From Pseudoips prasinana (taxonomy: Eukaryota > Arthropoda > Insecta > Lepidoptera > Nolidae), in assembly GCA_951640165.1 (NCBI GenBank), contig OX621254.1:20682001-20746000 (forward strand): 64,000 bases of DNA. The letters run 5' to 3'. The notes beneath the pieces were generated by a model. The model was not told where the DNA came from, searched no databases, and saw only the letters and a list, made by a program, of their open reading frames with translations. This document shows, in pieces, positions 1 through 10,065 of this stretch. The position numbers and the translations under genes are program-made. Numbering within the stretch: position 1 is the stretch's first letter; each line of letters starts with the position of its first letter.

Positions 1-2762
1 TACGCCGACGTGACGACTGAGAGACGTCAAACTTGAAATAAAATGTGTTTTTATATAATTTGCATGCTACATTTTTCTATTTTATACATTAAAAAGATTG
101 GTGTTTGAGGTAACAAACCACAGAATTAAAAAAAAATACACGCTATTTTTCAGGTAAAATCAACATTTATTCGAGAGATCACAATTATTTGGCACTAAAT
201 TTTAAGGACTTACTTCAGTCTCGTTTTTCTCTAAAATTAAGTAATTAACAACAAATGAACTTAAAATATGTTATCTTCTATAAACTATTATCAAAATAAA
301 ACATAAATCTTACTTCTTAGTTAAAAAATAAAAATAATGACAGCACTCGAATATTTGGTACATTCACTACGTACGTTTGCAGTCAATGCATATTTGTAGG
401 CAGCAAGTAAGGCACATTGGTTTCTTGCATTTGCAGCAACAGTACTTCGTTCGCCTTTTCAACCGACTGGGACAGATGGCACATGTCTTTCTAACACCTG
501 AATCTGGATTCTGATAAGTTTTTGGCTGTGGAGGCTCGGGCATATCGGCGGGTCTAATAACTCGCTCGATACTTAGCCGCAATTCTCGTGGGATCCTATC
601 ATTGTAGACGCGTAATTTCATTTCCGGGAGGACTAATTCACGTGCCAGCAGGAGTAAAAATCGGCCACGACTGATGTCGCCCTTGTTTGTGCACTTGTTG
701 TACAATACATAAGTATTAATACCGCTCATATCTATCAACCTGTAAAACAAAGTCATAGGCCAACGTCGAGTTCTTCGAGAGCACGAGTAATTCGAGCATT
801 TCTTGTCCACCTCATCCACCCCTCCTTTTGTCTTGTTATAGTCAATTATCATGATAGGCTTATTAGTTGCAGAATCAGTCTCTTTTATATGGTGCATAGA
901 CGACACCAGTAAAACAGCTTTTTTAGGCTTAGGCACGTAAGACAGAATAGTATTGTCTTTGGTGAATCCGTATAACGAAGAACCAACCACTCTATCTTTG
1001 TGAGGTTGAAATTCTGGTGGGATCTCCCTCTTGTTTTTCTTCATAGTGCCCAAGTAAGTAAATCCACGATCTTTCAGTGCTTGCAGTAGTTCTATCGAGG
1101 TAAACCAGTTATCTGCTGTTATATTTCGGTTACAGCCCTCGATCCCTTTACAAAGATGTAAGACAGATTGTGTGGGAATTGAAAAGCGTTTCTCTGCATC
1201 AATAAGACCATTGCCATCAGATCCTGTGCCATAATATAAGCATTGTATATATAAAAACTTTGGGCGTCAACCAGCAGGAGAACTTTTAATCCATATTTAT
1301 TTGGCTTGTTTGGCATATATATTCTAAATTTGCAGCGCCCTCTAAAAGCTACAAGCATTTCGTCTATACAAATGTAAGGACCCAAGGTGTAATTTTTCTG
1401 GCAATTACTGATGAACTCGTGAAATAACTCTGAAATAGCGGCAAGTTTGTCGTCTTTTAGTCATTCAGATCTTGTTTGAGTGTCATCGAAACGCAAACAG
1501 TTTAACAAAACCAGAAATCTGTTTTTGGACATAACGCAGCGAAAAATATCCCGGCCTGTGCCATCTGTTGCAAAAATAAAGTCTGCATTTTCGTGATTTG
1601 ATTGGAATACTGATGTATAAAACAATAGCCCAATTAAAGCTTTTATTTCTGTCTCATTCGTTGAGCCTAGTTCAGATCTGCTACTGTCTTTATACTTAGC
1701 CCTATAGCTATCTAGTTTCTTGTTTGTGTAAGTTACTATCATTTCAATCATGCGATCACTAAACATCAGTTTCCATAATTCCGTGAAAGATTCGAATTCA
1801 ATCGTACTTACTTGAGATGGTGCATTGACAATATTGTGCGTGCGTACGGTACTCGACTTGTTCGGGATGGTTCCGCCGATGCCCATTTGTACCTATTCTT
1901 CCCGTAAAAGTAGCGCGGCAGCTCTCCTGTTGATTCTTCATTTCGCTCCTGGTCTGTTCTAAGATCTTCACTACCCTGGTCATTTCGCGTGTCTACTTCG
2001 CTATACTGCTCCTTTCCGATCTCTTCAATTCTAGTCTCTGCTGCGCCATGCTGTTCCTCTCTGACCATTGTCTCTTCTTCGATCTGTTCTGTAATGTCCT
2101 GGCTTCCATGAGCTCGTACTTCTCTTTCTTGTTCTTCATTGTCGTGATTATGGTTGATTTCTCCGTGGTAAACTTCCTCAACATGGGGATACGCGACCTC
2201 AACATCATCCTCATCGGATTGTTCGGATTCCGTGTTGTGATCGCTCTCTAAAATAAAATCAGGATCGCCTACATCGTCGTCAAAATCACTACAGTTGTCG
2301 TCACTCTCGTTTATGAGATTTTCACATATCTCTTTATCTTCTAAACGCCTATTCTGTTTTCGCAGTTTCGGAGGCTTCTCGGAAACTGAACCGTCATCAT
2401 TTGCAGGTTTTTTCCGCTCACTAGACGTGATGTTTCTCCTTTTAGGCATTCTGCAATTAAAAGTATAATTTTAAAGCCGATGTGACGTCAATCAGACACT
2501 ATAAGCTACCACACATGAATACCGAGGTGACGACTAAGAGACGTACGAAATTTAGTACATAAACACCGTACTTACGTCTGTGAGACGTCGATCGCTTCAA
2601 TACGGAGACGTGTGCACTCGCCGCGGGCGCAGCGTCGACTGATGGCTTGCGACGCGGAGGGAGGAAGGTAGCGGGAAGGGCGTTGCTAAAGGTGGCGTGA
2701 TTTTAGAAATATTTCAAAATTAAAAGTTATGACGCCTGTGAGACGTATAGATCGGTAGTTAA
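1..2762 (-). mobile_element. piggyBac-like DNA transposon, decayed, left end outside window
   Basis: The unit contains a broken piggyBac-family transposase on the minus strand. Its upstream end is placed at the TTAA at 2759-2762, because piggyBac elements insert at TTAA and the GAGACGT-rich subterminal motif stops just inside it. Similar motif copies lie at about 15-28, 2533-2545, 2580-2590 and 2738-2747, so they occur near both ends of the coding region. The other terminus lies before base 1. The exact end is an inference, since no second terminus is available for comparison. Confidence 0.7.
367..2449 (-). pseudogene. piggyBac-family transposase, broken by frameshifts and a stop
   Basis: This is a DDD cut-and-paste transposase of the piggyBac/PGBD family. 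The start at 2449 opens an acidic, low-complexity N-terminal region (2449-1808) typical of the family. The core follows in a second frame from 1886, with the first catalytic Asp in the IDEMLVAFRG motif near 1365. One in-frame TGA lies near 1461. A second frameshift between about 1250 and 1120 moves into the frame carrying TADNWFT (second Asp, near 1110) and KGGVDEVD (third Asp, near 815). The C-terminus (about 520-367) is the cysteine-rich domain with CAICPSR, CCCKCKK and CLTCC. The catalytic residues survive, but the reading frame has two shifts and one stop, so the copy is dead. The alternative of a domesticated gene is unlikely given these breaks. Confidence 0.9.
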
Positions 2763-3120
2763 AGGTTGTATGTATTTATTTATATATGACGGCGCATTCG
2801 AAATGTCTCCTGTCGGATTATAACGGAACTAGATTTGACAGATGTCATTTCTAGCGGAACGTCGTGTCGATGGTCGGCGCGGCCATGTTGGAGGCAGTCT
2901 ATCTGCAATGGCCGTTGTGAGCGCACCTCGTTTTGTTACGGATCGCTTTTGTTCCGCGTAATCATACGATAATGCTAACTGTGATTAATTCCTAAAGTAA
3001 AAGTGAATATGTGATTAATTTGTGAATTTAACTGTAATTTGAATATCTGTGAAGTAAAGTGATTTTATAATCGATATTGGACTTTTACCTCTTCTTTATG
3101 CGCCCACATGAACAATCATG
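2763..3120 (+). other. Unassigned region, possibly a retrotransposon LTR or 5' leader
   Basis: No open reading frame of note. A GC-richer block (about 2790-2940) is followed by an AT-rich leader that runs into a weak gag-like coding trace. The position would suit an LTR plus leader, but no second LTR is visible to confirm it. It could equally be unrelated intergenic DNA. Confidence 0.2.
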
Positions 3121-3575
3121 ACCATTCCTGACGAAGGCACTCCCCCGTGCCGATATCAGAATGTGGGATCAAGAACCGAAGATAGTGGCTTACGTGGTGA
3201 AGATTTTTTATTTGAAAATGGTTGTGCATGAAGTTATTAAAAATCCAGTGAGTACTTACAATATAAACCTACCCGAACTGACACAAACGCACGTGCTTGG
3301 TGCAATACTGTTGACCTTTGTTTCGGTGAAATCATTTAGAGAGAACAGTTAATAATAACTATAGCTATGGTGCGCTGAAAAGCACGGCATCGCAATGGCT
3401 ATCACAAATATCCCAGAGATGCGTTGGTTGCACTTTCGAGAGTTATTTACTCCGCGGTATGATAGTGTTGAAAGACCCGCAATTAAATAACCTGAAAAAC
3501 GGCAAACCCCAATATATTATAGAAAATATTTTACTGTTTGTGTTAGAGATATCGTCACTTAATGAAGTGGCATGA
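3121..3575 (+). pseudogene. Possible retrotransposon gag remnant
   Basis: Reading three frames together gives an interrupted protein trace: an N-terminal piece from the ATG at 3118, then ALKSTASQWLSQI near 3370-3410, a segment with FRELFTPRYDSVE near 3435-3475 in another frame, and a return to the earlier frame with NNLKNGKPQ near 3488-3515. This pattern of a helical block, WxxFRELF and LLNxKP resembles gypsy-group Gag cores. It needs at least two frameshifts, so it is decayed. Assignment is by eye and weak. No zinc knuckle is seen downstream. Confidence 0.3.
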
Positions 3576-3923
3576 GTAACTATCGCGCGATATAGGTAAT
3601 GAGAACGACCGTGGTCGATAGTCAATAATGAGTGGTTAACTCCTAAAGCTTAGGTAATGTGGCACGTCTATTGTCGTTGATGACATGACAAAGAGGCAGA
3701 AATAGAATTACCAACTGTTAGCCCTTTATAACTCAACAAAATATTATTTAATAATAATTAGCTTGTAGGATAGCATTTGGTAATTAAAAAAATAAGTTTT
3801 TTTTTATTTAAAAAAAAATTATATATTTACCTCTCAAAAATAAAAAATAGGGAGTGTGACAGTTATGGTACATTGCCGCAATGTGTTGCACTACGATGTA
3901 TGAAAAGATTTAAAAAAATTATT
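3576..3923. other. No gene seen; AT-rich
   Basis: AT-rich spacer with poly-A/T tracts near 3790-3830 and 3910-3930. No coding trace or structured repeat recognised. Confidence 0.5.
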
Positions 3924-4332
3924 TTATTTATTGTTGCATAATGCAACAATACCCCAGGAGGGTACCGGCTTTGCCGGAGAATCCCTCCCGGGTCCATTAG
4001 GGCCCGGCTGTCCCACCGTATCTGGGGGGTACACTAAAAGACATCCATCCGCTGAGGTGGCGGATAGGACGCACACGCCCAGTTTTGTGCGTCCGAATAA
4101 TGTGGAGGAGGACGAAGTCGTGCAGGAGGGGGTGGCACACAGTGCAAGGAGGAGCAGGCGGACCACAAGGTCGAGGTCCCGTCCGGCCACTCCTATTCCC
4201 GCGGACCAAATGTCCGACGAGGAAACACGCGGGTGTCGTTCTCGATCCGGATCCAGGTCTGGACGTGGCACGGACTGGTATTTGGTCCTAAAAGTTGGCC
4301 AAAAATATTTTGTGCGCCTAATAGCTGCCTAA
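3924..4332 (+). other. GC-rich coding-like block, possibly the 5' part of a non-LTR element ORF1
   Basis: The base composition switches sharply from AT-rich flanks to a GC-rich block that is open for 133 codons from 3931. The product is rich in Gly, Pro, Ser and Arg, with an SRSGSRSGRG tail near 4245-4275. Such Gly/Pro-rich leaders followed by Arg/Ser stretches occur at the start of some arthropod non-LTR ORF1 proteins. No zinc finger, RT or endonuclease is adjacent, so this would be an isolated fragment. An antisense frame is open too, as expected in GC-rich DNA. Function not determined. Confidence 0.3.
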
Positions 4333-4398
4333 CAATGTTTTATTTTAGTATAAGCCTGGAAAAGGTTAAAAAAAGGCATATGTGATGAATACAATCAT

Positions 4399-5283
4399 TT
4401 AATCATTATTTTCGTCGTCATCTACAAAACTTACATTAGAAATGTCACTTTCTACTAACAAATTTAAAACATCAGCAGAAAGAGGGAGATTCTTTTTATT
4501 CTTCCTCTTCCTCATGCCCGTCAGGACAGGATCAGATGTTAAGAGGAGCCTGTTAAAAACATCTGCGTTGCAGGCTACCCCAGGAAATTTTCGGGCGTAG
4601 TTGAGTCGGAACATTCTTATATGTTTGTTGCGGGCTTCTGCCGTTTCTTCGGGCAGTTGTCCAATCGGAAGAATTGCTTCCTTTACTACTTCAGTCCCAT
4701 GACATAAAACTTTGTGTAATGTTGGAGACATTGGGTAAAAGTTGTACAAGGAAACGTATAACTTTGCCGTTTCTTGGCAATATCTTTCAAACACTTCCAC
4801 GTTAATTTTGAAACTACAACACAATGTGTCCAAAATTACTTTTAATCTATAAATTAAATTTATGTCTATCCCCGTAATTGCTGCCGATATTTTGAAGTTC
4901 TCAAAAAATCGTCTACTCGTGTTCCCGTCATTAGTATTGCCAAAGTTGGCTTTTGGTATATCCACCAATAGACCGAGTTTCTCCCGGAACTTATCTTGAA
5001 TTTCTTTTTTTTTGTTTTCCACTGCTTGCTTTTCTTCGGCAGTAAGGCGAACGTTCCATATTTTTACAGGCAATCTATAGGCCACATGCAAAAGGCTTTC
5101 AAAAAATCGTATACGTGCATGTAACAAAGATAAGCCGAATTCTAGATTTTCTTTTTTGCATGGCTTCTCCTTCTCTAAGTCATTAAACTCTAATGACGTC
5201 GCGCCACATAAGTAGCATCTCATGGTGGATTTAGTATGCGTAGCAGCATTGCATACTTTTCCATCAATCATAGTGAAAAGCAT
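4399..5283 (-). pseudogene. Transib (RAG1-core-like) transposase, C-terminal 294 codons
   Basis: This looks like the C-terminal part of a Transib transposase, the family related to the RAG1 recombinase core. Visible hallmarks are the MIDGK motif with a likely catalytic Asp at residue 7, a CxxC zinc pair at C23/C26, an H190/H195 pair in LHKVLCHG, and an E-rich helix with AEARNKH (E216, the likely third acidic residue). In RAG1 and Transib the CxxC and HxxxxH pairs hold one zinc and separate the second acidic residue from the third, as here. The frame is open to a natural-looking acidic end. The N-terminal domain with the first catalytic Asp is absent: upstream sequence turns into an inverted GT/CA repeat near 5352. 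So this is a 5'-truncated copy, about half the family's usual length. Confidence 0.8.
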
Positions 5284-5351
5284 TTTAAGGATTACTCTTA
5301 CACGGAGTCATTACTCACCTATCTTGTATAATACACCCACAGACAGACACA

Positions 5352-5439
5352 CTGTGTGTTTGCGTGTGTATGATGTGTGTAGGTGTGAATGTATGTGTGC
5401 ATTCACACCTACACACACCATACACACGCAAACACACAG
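5352..5439. repeat. Perfect-type hairpin of GT/CA-rich sequence, about 40-bp arms
   Basis: The left arm from 5352 and the right arm ending at 5439 are reverse complements over about 40 bp with one mismatch, around an 8-bp loop. The arms are GT-rich and CA-rich, but the match follows the irregular internal sequence, so it is a true palindrome rather than two chance microsatellites. It sits 70 bp upstream of the truncated Transib start. Confidence 0.85.
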
Positions 5440-5816
5440 CATACAATTCTACTCCTGTATACCATACAGTAGAATGACACAGTCCACTTTAGATATACGT
5501 TTTAAATATAAGGTTTTGTTGATAATTGACCGCAAACTACCTCTTATAATACAGGTATGCCCTAGTTTAAGAGGTTGAGTATTATTATTGTACAGATTTT
5601 GCAACATAAAATATAAATGTATTTCCAAACCAAATATTGAGCTATTTCAAACTCTGTATGTTTTTTGGATAAATAAAAATTATTATTATTATTAATAAAA
5701 GCTTTTATTTTATGACACATTATTTTATTTAATTACGTTAATATCTAATAACTGCTATGTTTTGTATACGTTTATAAAGGTGGTTCATTGTAAAATTTTG
5801 CCTGGTTAAATGTGTA
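5440..5816. other. No gene seen
   Basis: AT-rich, with a short (ATT)n run near 5680-5695 that could be an old LINE tail. No coding trace recognised. Confidence 0.4.
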
Positions 5817-5990
5817 CAACCAGTGGTCCACTATGAACCAATTCTCATTTTTTAATAAATCGGTGTTAATTTTATATATATTGAACATATCAGAAAACCT
5901 TAAACGCCAATACAAACCCATATAATTTCCTTTAAACAAAAAAGTTACATGCCTTTGAAATTTACTTGGTTCATGGCTGGACCACTCACC
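5817..5990. repeat. Short inverted-repeat element, about 174 bp
   Basis: Left arm CCAGTGGTCCACTATGAACC (from about 5820) is matched in reverse complement by the right arm ending near 5990, with shared cores GTGGTCCA and ATGAACCAA. The arms are about 23 bp with several mismatches and enclose an AT-rich interior. This is the shape of a tiny MITE. No clear target duplication was found. Confidence 0.45.
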
Positions 5991-6467
5991 CTACTTATAT
6001 AGCATCATGGAATAGGAACATTGTTGTATTCATTTAGTTTGTCTAATATAAGGTGAACTTTAAATATACTGATTCTTAATTAGTAGTTCAATAGATTTAA
6101 TAAATTATTTGTCATAGTGTTATAGTTAACAGATCAATAGTAGGTATTCTTGTATTTGGCAATATGTTGGCAGCTCAATATTAATTAGTGGTTCTATTAA
6201 TAGTTTATTTTTTGTAATGACAACATGGTGTCTTGTGTCGTGGCTGTAATAAAGTGCACACGGTTGCGATCTACCTACCTACATACAACTCAACACTCGA
6301 TACGGAATCCTACAGGAAATTGATAACACCTTTTTGAAGCCACAGCCTGTTAAAATGTATACTGGCACATACAGTTATTCAGTTCACATGCACAATAAGT
6401 TAGCTATAGTAAGATACTATTGAAATATTACTCTACATTTGGAGAAAAATAAGAATGCTTTATTTAC
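5991..6467. other. No gene seen; intron-like AT-rich DNA
   Basis: No repeat or coding trace recognised. It would be intron if the exon at 6468-6614 is real. Confidence 0.4.
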
Positions 6468-6614
6468 CAGAAAATGCTCGTTCATATCGCTTCTAATTGC
6501 AGACATGTCATCCATGAAGGTAAAATTAGTTGTTAATATCCTCATTTTCAAATCGTCCATCCGTCCAATCATATGCTTGAGAAGCTCTCCCTTCTCTTTG
6601 GCCTCTTTTATGGT
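6468..6614 (-). CDS. Candidate internal exon (49 codons) of an unidentified gene
   Basis: On the minus strand a 147-bp block is open in one frame across its whole length. It is preceded by a pyrimidine-rich acceptor ending GTTTTAG (6615-6621) and followed by a donor GTAAATAAAG starting at 6467. Its length is a multiple of three, so it could be skipped or included without a frameshift. The peptide is charged and heptad-like (TIKEAKEKGELLKHMIGRMD, then DDMSAIRSDMNEHF), suggesting a coiled coil. No transposon protein is recognised in it, and the flanks are the least repetitive part of the window. It may be a host exon; an ORF1 coiled-coil remnant of a retroelement is the alternative. No function can be given. 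Confidence 0.4.
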
Positions 6615-7198
6615 CTAAAACAAGACACAGAACAGTTAAACAATTTGCAGGTTCTGTGACACTTTTCAGATCTTAGCCCATTATTCCTTCATACCACCTT
6701 AATGGACAACAACTAATACCACCCCATCCGATCCTGTTGGGGGTGTAGGTAGAAGTTGTTCCAAGGGAACACCTACCAGGGAATGGGTAGCAACATCTCT
6801 CTGCGTGATACGGGTATCATACTGATATCAACAAAATTCAAAAGTCCTTTATTCCGTTAAAATATGACATGCTGCCGTGCAGGCAGCGTAAAAACAATTG
6901 ACGATTCCACACAAATGCATGACGTGGAGCTACTGAGAAACACTGCCAAAAAACTCAGTAGGAATCCTTTTCCTTATTAACACACTCTAGTTTTGCAATC
7001 TCAAATATTGTTATAAGTATAAAACACCTTTAATAATCAATATTTCATAAATACAAAGTTTGTTGTGTTGTTTGGTAAGGAAGGGAAAAGAAGAACAAAA
7101 AATATCAGGACTGTAATCAGCTGGTGCTCGCATTTCCAAAGTATATATTGGCTAAAAGTCGCCTCAATGTCGCTACACTGCTGGAAAATAGGTATATA
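6615..7198. other. No gene seen; may include the LINE 3' UTR
   Basis: Contains a possible AATAAA on the minus strand near 6852-6858, downstream of the minus-strand LINE fragment that ends at 7199, so part of it may be that element's 3' UTR. Nothing else recognised. Confidence 0.35.
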
Positions 7199-7962
7199 TT
7201 AATCTCCTGTTTTAAAACTAAGTGCACTTCTTATTGAGAATGTACTTAGTCTATAGTTTGTAACTGCAAAAGGAACATTTAATATTGGCTTTGGACCCAT
7301 GAGATTTGTATGGATTGACACATTAGCGAAGTCGGGACAGTCAATATTGCCATGTGCGATATTCAAAAGTAAAGTTAAGTCGCCAATATGACGTCTCACA
7401 TCCAGGGACACGAAGTGGTACCTTTTACACTGATGGTCGTAGTCAACCGAATATAGCTGGACCCTATAATCAAGATAGCGTAGAAATTTTCTGTTGGCGC
7501 CTTCAATACGCGACTTATAAATCTCGTACTGTGGGTTCCAAACCCGATTTGCATATTCCTGATGGCTGCGTACGTATAAACAGTATAATATTTTTATTGG
7601 TTTTAGAAAACGAAAACAAGCAAGTGGTTCACAATATAAATACCACAAACGCTTTAGATGCTTTTTTGACTATACTTACTATTTATGTATACATCAAATA
7701 TAAGCTCAGTGTCTTGTATGATCCCTAAATCTCTCACTACTAATTAGTTGGTTATTTAAAGTTACACATACACTTTGACATTGATTAAAGATGGTCGTCG
7801 TGAGAATGTTACGTGAACGCATTTTGATACATTCAGTTGTAGCCTATTTTGATTACAGTAGGTATGTTTCAAATCTATGTAGGTCATCCTGTAATTGATA
7901 TGCGTCACCTATGTCTCATATACCTTTGTGGATTTCCATGTCGTCAGCGTAAAGTAATATAT
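7199..7962 (-). pseudogene. LINE reverse transcriptase, 3' portion (YADD to C-terminus)
   Basis: On the minus strand the sequence just inside 7962 reads LLYADDMEIH, the catalytic box of a non-LTR reverse transcriptase. It continues with a palm/thumb trace (LQDDLHRFETYL) and then, from 7648, the typical C-terminal block YVRSHQEYANRVWNPQYEIY and RKFLRYL. Stops and shifts interrupt it (for example TGA soon after IHKGI). Jockey-group elements have this C-terminal arrangement. The missing upstream RT box lies at 9966-10065, on the other side of a DNA element. Confidence 0.75.
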
Positions 7963-7981
7963 CGACGGGTCCTACGTATAC
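7963..7981 (+). repeat. Left terminal inverted repeat of the 2.0-kb element
   Basis: Nineteen bases identical to the reverse complement of 9947-9965; similarity ends abruptly inside. Confidence 0.8.
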
Positions 7982-8613
7982 CACTACAAGTGCAAAAACA
8001 CAACTTTACAGGAGAGCGATTTAAAGATTCAAATCTTTGTAACTTTATCATACTTCAACAAAAATGTTTGAAATTTGGAAATGTTATACACAGGTTTTAT
8101 AGAAAAAGGACTGTGTAATTAAGTTTCATTATTTTTGTATATTTTAGAAAATAGCGTCAGTTGTACCTTTGTAGCCTATTTACCTTTAAGTACACGTAAA
8201 GTAGTGCAAGTGACCACTTGGATCAGTATTCGTGTTCTGTTGTTTTTTGCAAACCGTGGTAAATAATAGATTGAACCTGTATTTTTGTGAATTTCCGTGA
8301 TCACTGATGATTAATAAAAGCTAGTAATATAATAAAATAGGGGTATTTTATTAACTTTTATCACTTACACCAATTTATGATGTAGTGAAATACTACTTGT
8401 ATCAGCAATCTATTTATCTTGCGATGTGGAGGAGGATTTAGACTCTTTGTTAATAGATTTATTATTAAAATTAACTTTAAGGTAGCTTTTAAGTTATTAT
8501 GTAGTATATTTTGTATTAAAGATAGTATTTAAATTCATATTGATTTAATAGTTCATTATAATTTACGTCCCTAATTGATTAATTTTATTTATAAAATACA
8601 TTTTTTTTATTGT

Positions 8614-8800
8614 CAGAGGTTGACAAACGAGCAAGTGGGTCACCTGATGGTATGTAATCACCGCCGCCCATGGACACTCGCAACACCAGAGGAGTCGCGG
8701 GTGTCTTGCCGGTCTTTAAGAGTCAGCATACAAGTTTTGCTGACCCTTCCCCCCACCTCAATGATCTCTGGCGACCGTACACTCATAACAAAACATTAAA
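8614..8800 (+). repeat. Lepidopteran interspersed (SINE-like) repeat
   Basis: The stretch with GACAAACGAGCAAGTGGGTC, ATCACCGCCGCCCATGGACA and GTCTTGCCGGTCTTTAAG matches a repeat I know to be very common in moth and butterfly genomes. It is GC-rich inside AT-rich DNA and has no coding capacity. Class is uncertain (SINE or the tail of a LINE). It is nested inside the 2.0-kb DNA element. Confidence 0.6.
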
Positions 8801-9429
8801 TTATTAATGTTATAATAAAGGAATGTCTTCTGTAAGGGGGAGGTACTTCCCCAGTCGGGCTGCTCTTCGAGCGAATGTACGCTGTGCCCGAACTCTTTTG
8901 ATTTATCAATAAAATGTAATAATCACATCTCTTCGGTAGTCCTCTTGTCACCTGGTCATGTTTTTGATCAATTTTATGAGTAAATAAAAGTAAAATATTA
9001 CAATATTTAAAAAAAAATCTGGTCACACAAATATCATAATGATAAATAGGAACTTTCGTCAACTGCATGAGTTATTTAAGCATTAAGACAATATTAAATT
9101 AATGAGGTATTTAATCAGTCTATCGAAAAATATTAATCTAAAACAACAAATAAAATATTTTCTTTCCAATAATCACAATATCATCTTAATCACATACTTT
9201 TAAAAATAATTTTACTTAGTAATCTTAGTATTTGTAGACGAATATAGCCTAGTCAGATAAGTATCCAGTTACTAAACATAAACTAAAACCTAACAAAAAT
9301 GAGTTTTTTTATCTATACAAATAAATAAAATTGGAGTGTCTGTTTGTAATATTGAAATAGCCGGTTTTTACTACATAAATATGAATATGCATACGGTACA
9401 TACACCAAAATAACATTTTTTAGAATTTT
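8801..9429. other. Interior of the 2.0-kb element; no gene seen
   Basis: AT-rich, without an open coding trace or recognised repeat. Confidence 0.4.
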
Positions 9430-9626
9430 TGTCTGTCTGTCTGTCTGTTTGTTCCGGCTAATCTCTGAAATGGCTGGACCGATTTTGACGGGACTTTTAT
9501 TAGCAGGTAGCTGATGTAATAAGGCGTAACTTAGGCTACTTTTATTTTAGAAAAAGTATTTTATTTTACAAAAAAACTAAATAAACTAATTAACACGCGG
9601 ACGAAGTCGCGGGCACAGCTAGTCAA
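9430..9626 (+). repeat. Helitron-like non-autonomous repeat, 3' end present
   Basis: Begins with a (TCTG)n run, continues with GGCTAATCTCTGAAATGGCT and GACGGGACTTTTATTAGC, and ends ACGCGGACGAAGTCGCGGGC followed by ACAGCTAG. The last part folds into a short GC hairpin followed by CTAG, the pattern of Helitron-type 3' ends (hairpin plus CTRR). A related end occurs in opposite orientation at 47592. Such units are common in lepidopteran DNA. Confidence 0.55.
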
Positions 9627-9946
9627 TAATATAAATAATACTCTGAGTCACATTGCACTTGTATCAGTATAGCACGTCCAAGCACTAGCGGCGCCGCGCG
9701 CATACTGATATGAAGGTCACTTGAACGCTCGTGCCGCGTACTTTGTAACCACCTACACTGGTGCAAGCGGCTTGCATCAGTATTGACAGTCGTGTGGTTA
9801 AAAATGCTATCACTTGCACGATATTACTAGTTTGTATCTGTAAAACTAATGTAAATATTATAATAACATTTTCAGGATATGAAGTTTAAGTTATTTTAAA
9901 GCTATTGATGTAAAAAACAGTTTTCGCTATTTTGTTGGATGTATCA

Positions 9947-9965
9947 GTATACGTAGGACCCGTCG
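9947..9965 (-). repeat. Right terminal inverted repeat of the 2.0-kb element
   Basis: Mirror of 7963-7981. The subterminal motif TATCAGTAT overlaps its inner edge. Confidence 0.8.
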
Positions 9966-10065
9966 ATATATGAATGATAGAAGCACTGTTTGTAATCTGC
10001 AATGAACTACGTAAATAATAGAGGGCCCAGAATGGAACATTGATGCACACCTAGTGTTGTGATTT
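9966..10065 (-). pseudogene. LINE reverse transcriptase, box B fragment
   Basis: Minus-strand translation gives a degraded GVPQGSxLGPLLF-type box (here GVHQCSILGPLLFT) followed by a stop and an FIAD segment. This is the RT region immediately before YADD, and YADD is found at 7962, so the two pieces are one LINE split by the 2.0-kb element. Confidence 0.75.

Larger units (their letters stand above)
7963..9965. mobile_element. 2,003-bp DNA element with 19-bp inverted termini, inserted in a LINE
   Basis: The ends are a perfect 19-bp inverted repeat, CGACGGGTCCTACGTATAC at 7963-7981 and its complement at 9947-9965. The flanks are both ATAT-type, consistent with a 4-bp duplication (2 or 6 bp cannot be excluded in this AT run). 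Removing the unit joins RT box B (at 9966-10065) to the YADD box (at 7962) in frame if 4 bp is removed. The interior has no transposase; it holds a SINE-like repeat, a Helitron-like 3' end and a motif ACTTGTATCAGTAT in about six copies near the two ends. The termini do not match piggyBac, mariner or Harbinger. Superfamily unknown; non-autonomous. Confidence 0.75.

Noticed and set aside
4085..4291. Additional frames in the GC-rich block at 4 kb
   Set aside because: GC-rich DNA is open in several frames; only one is listed, with low confidence.
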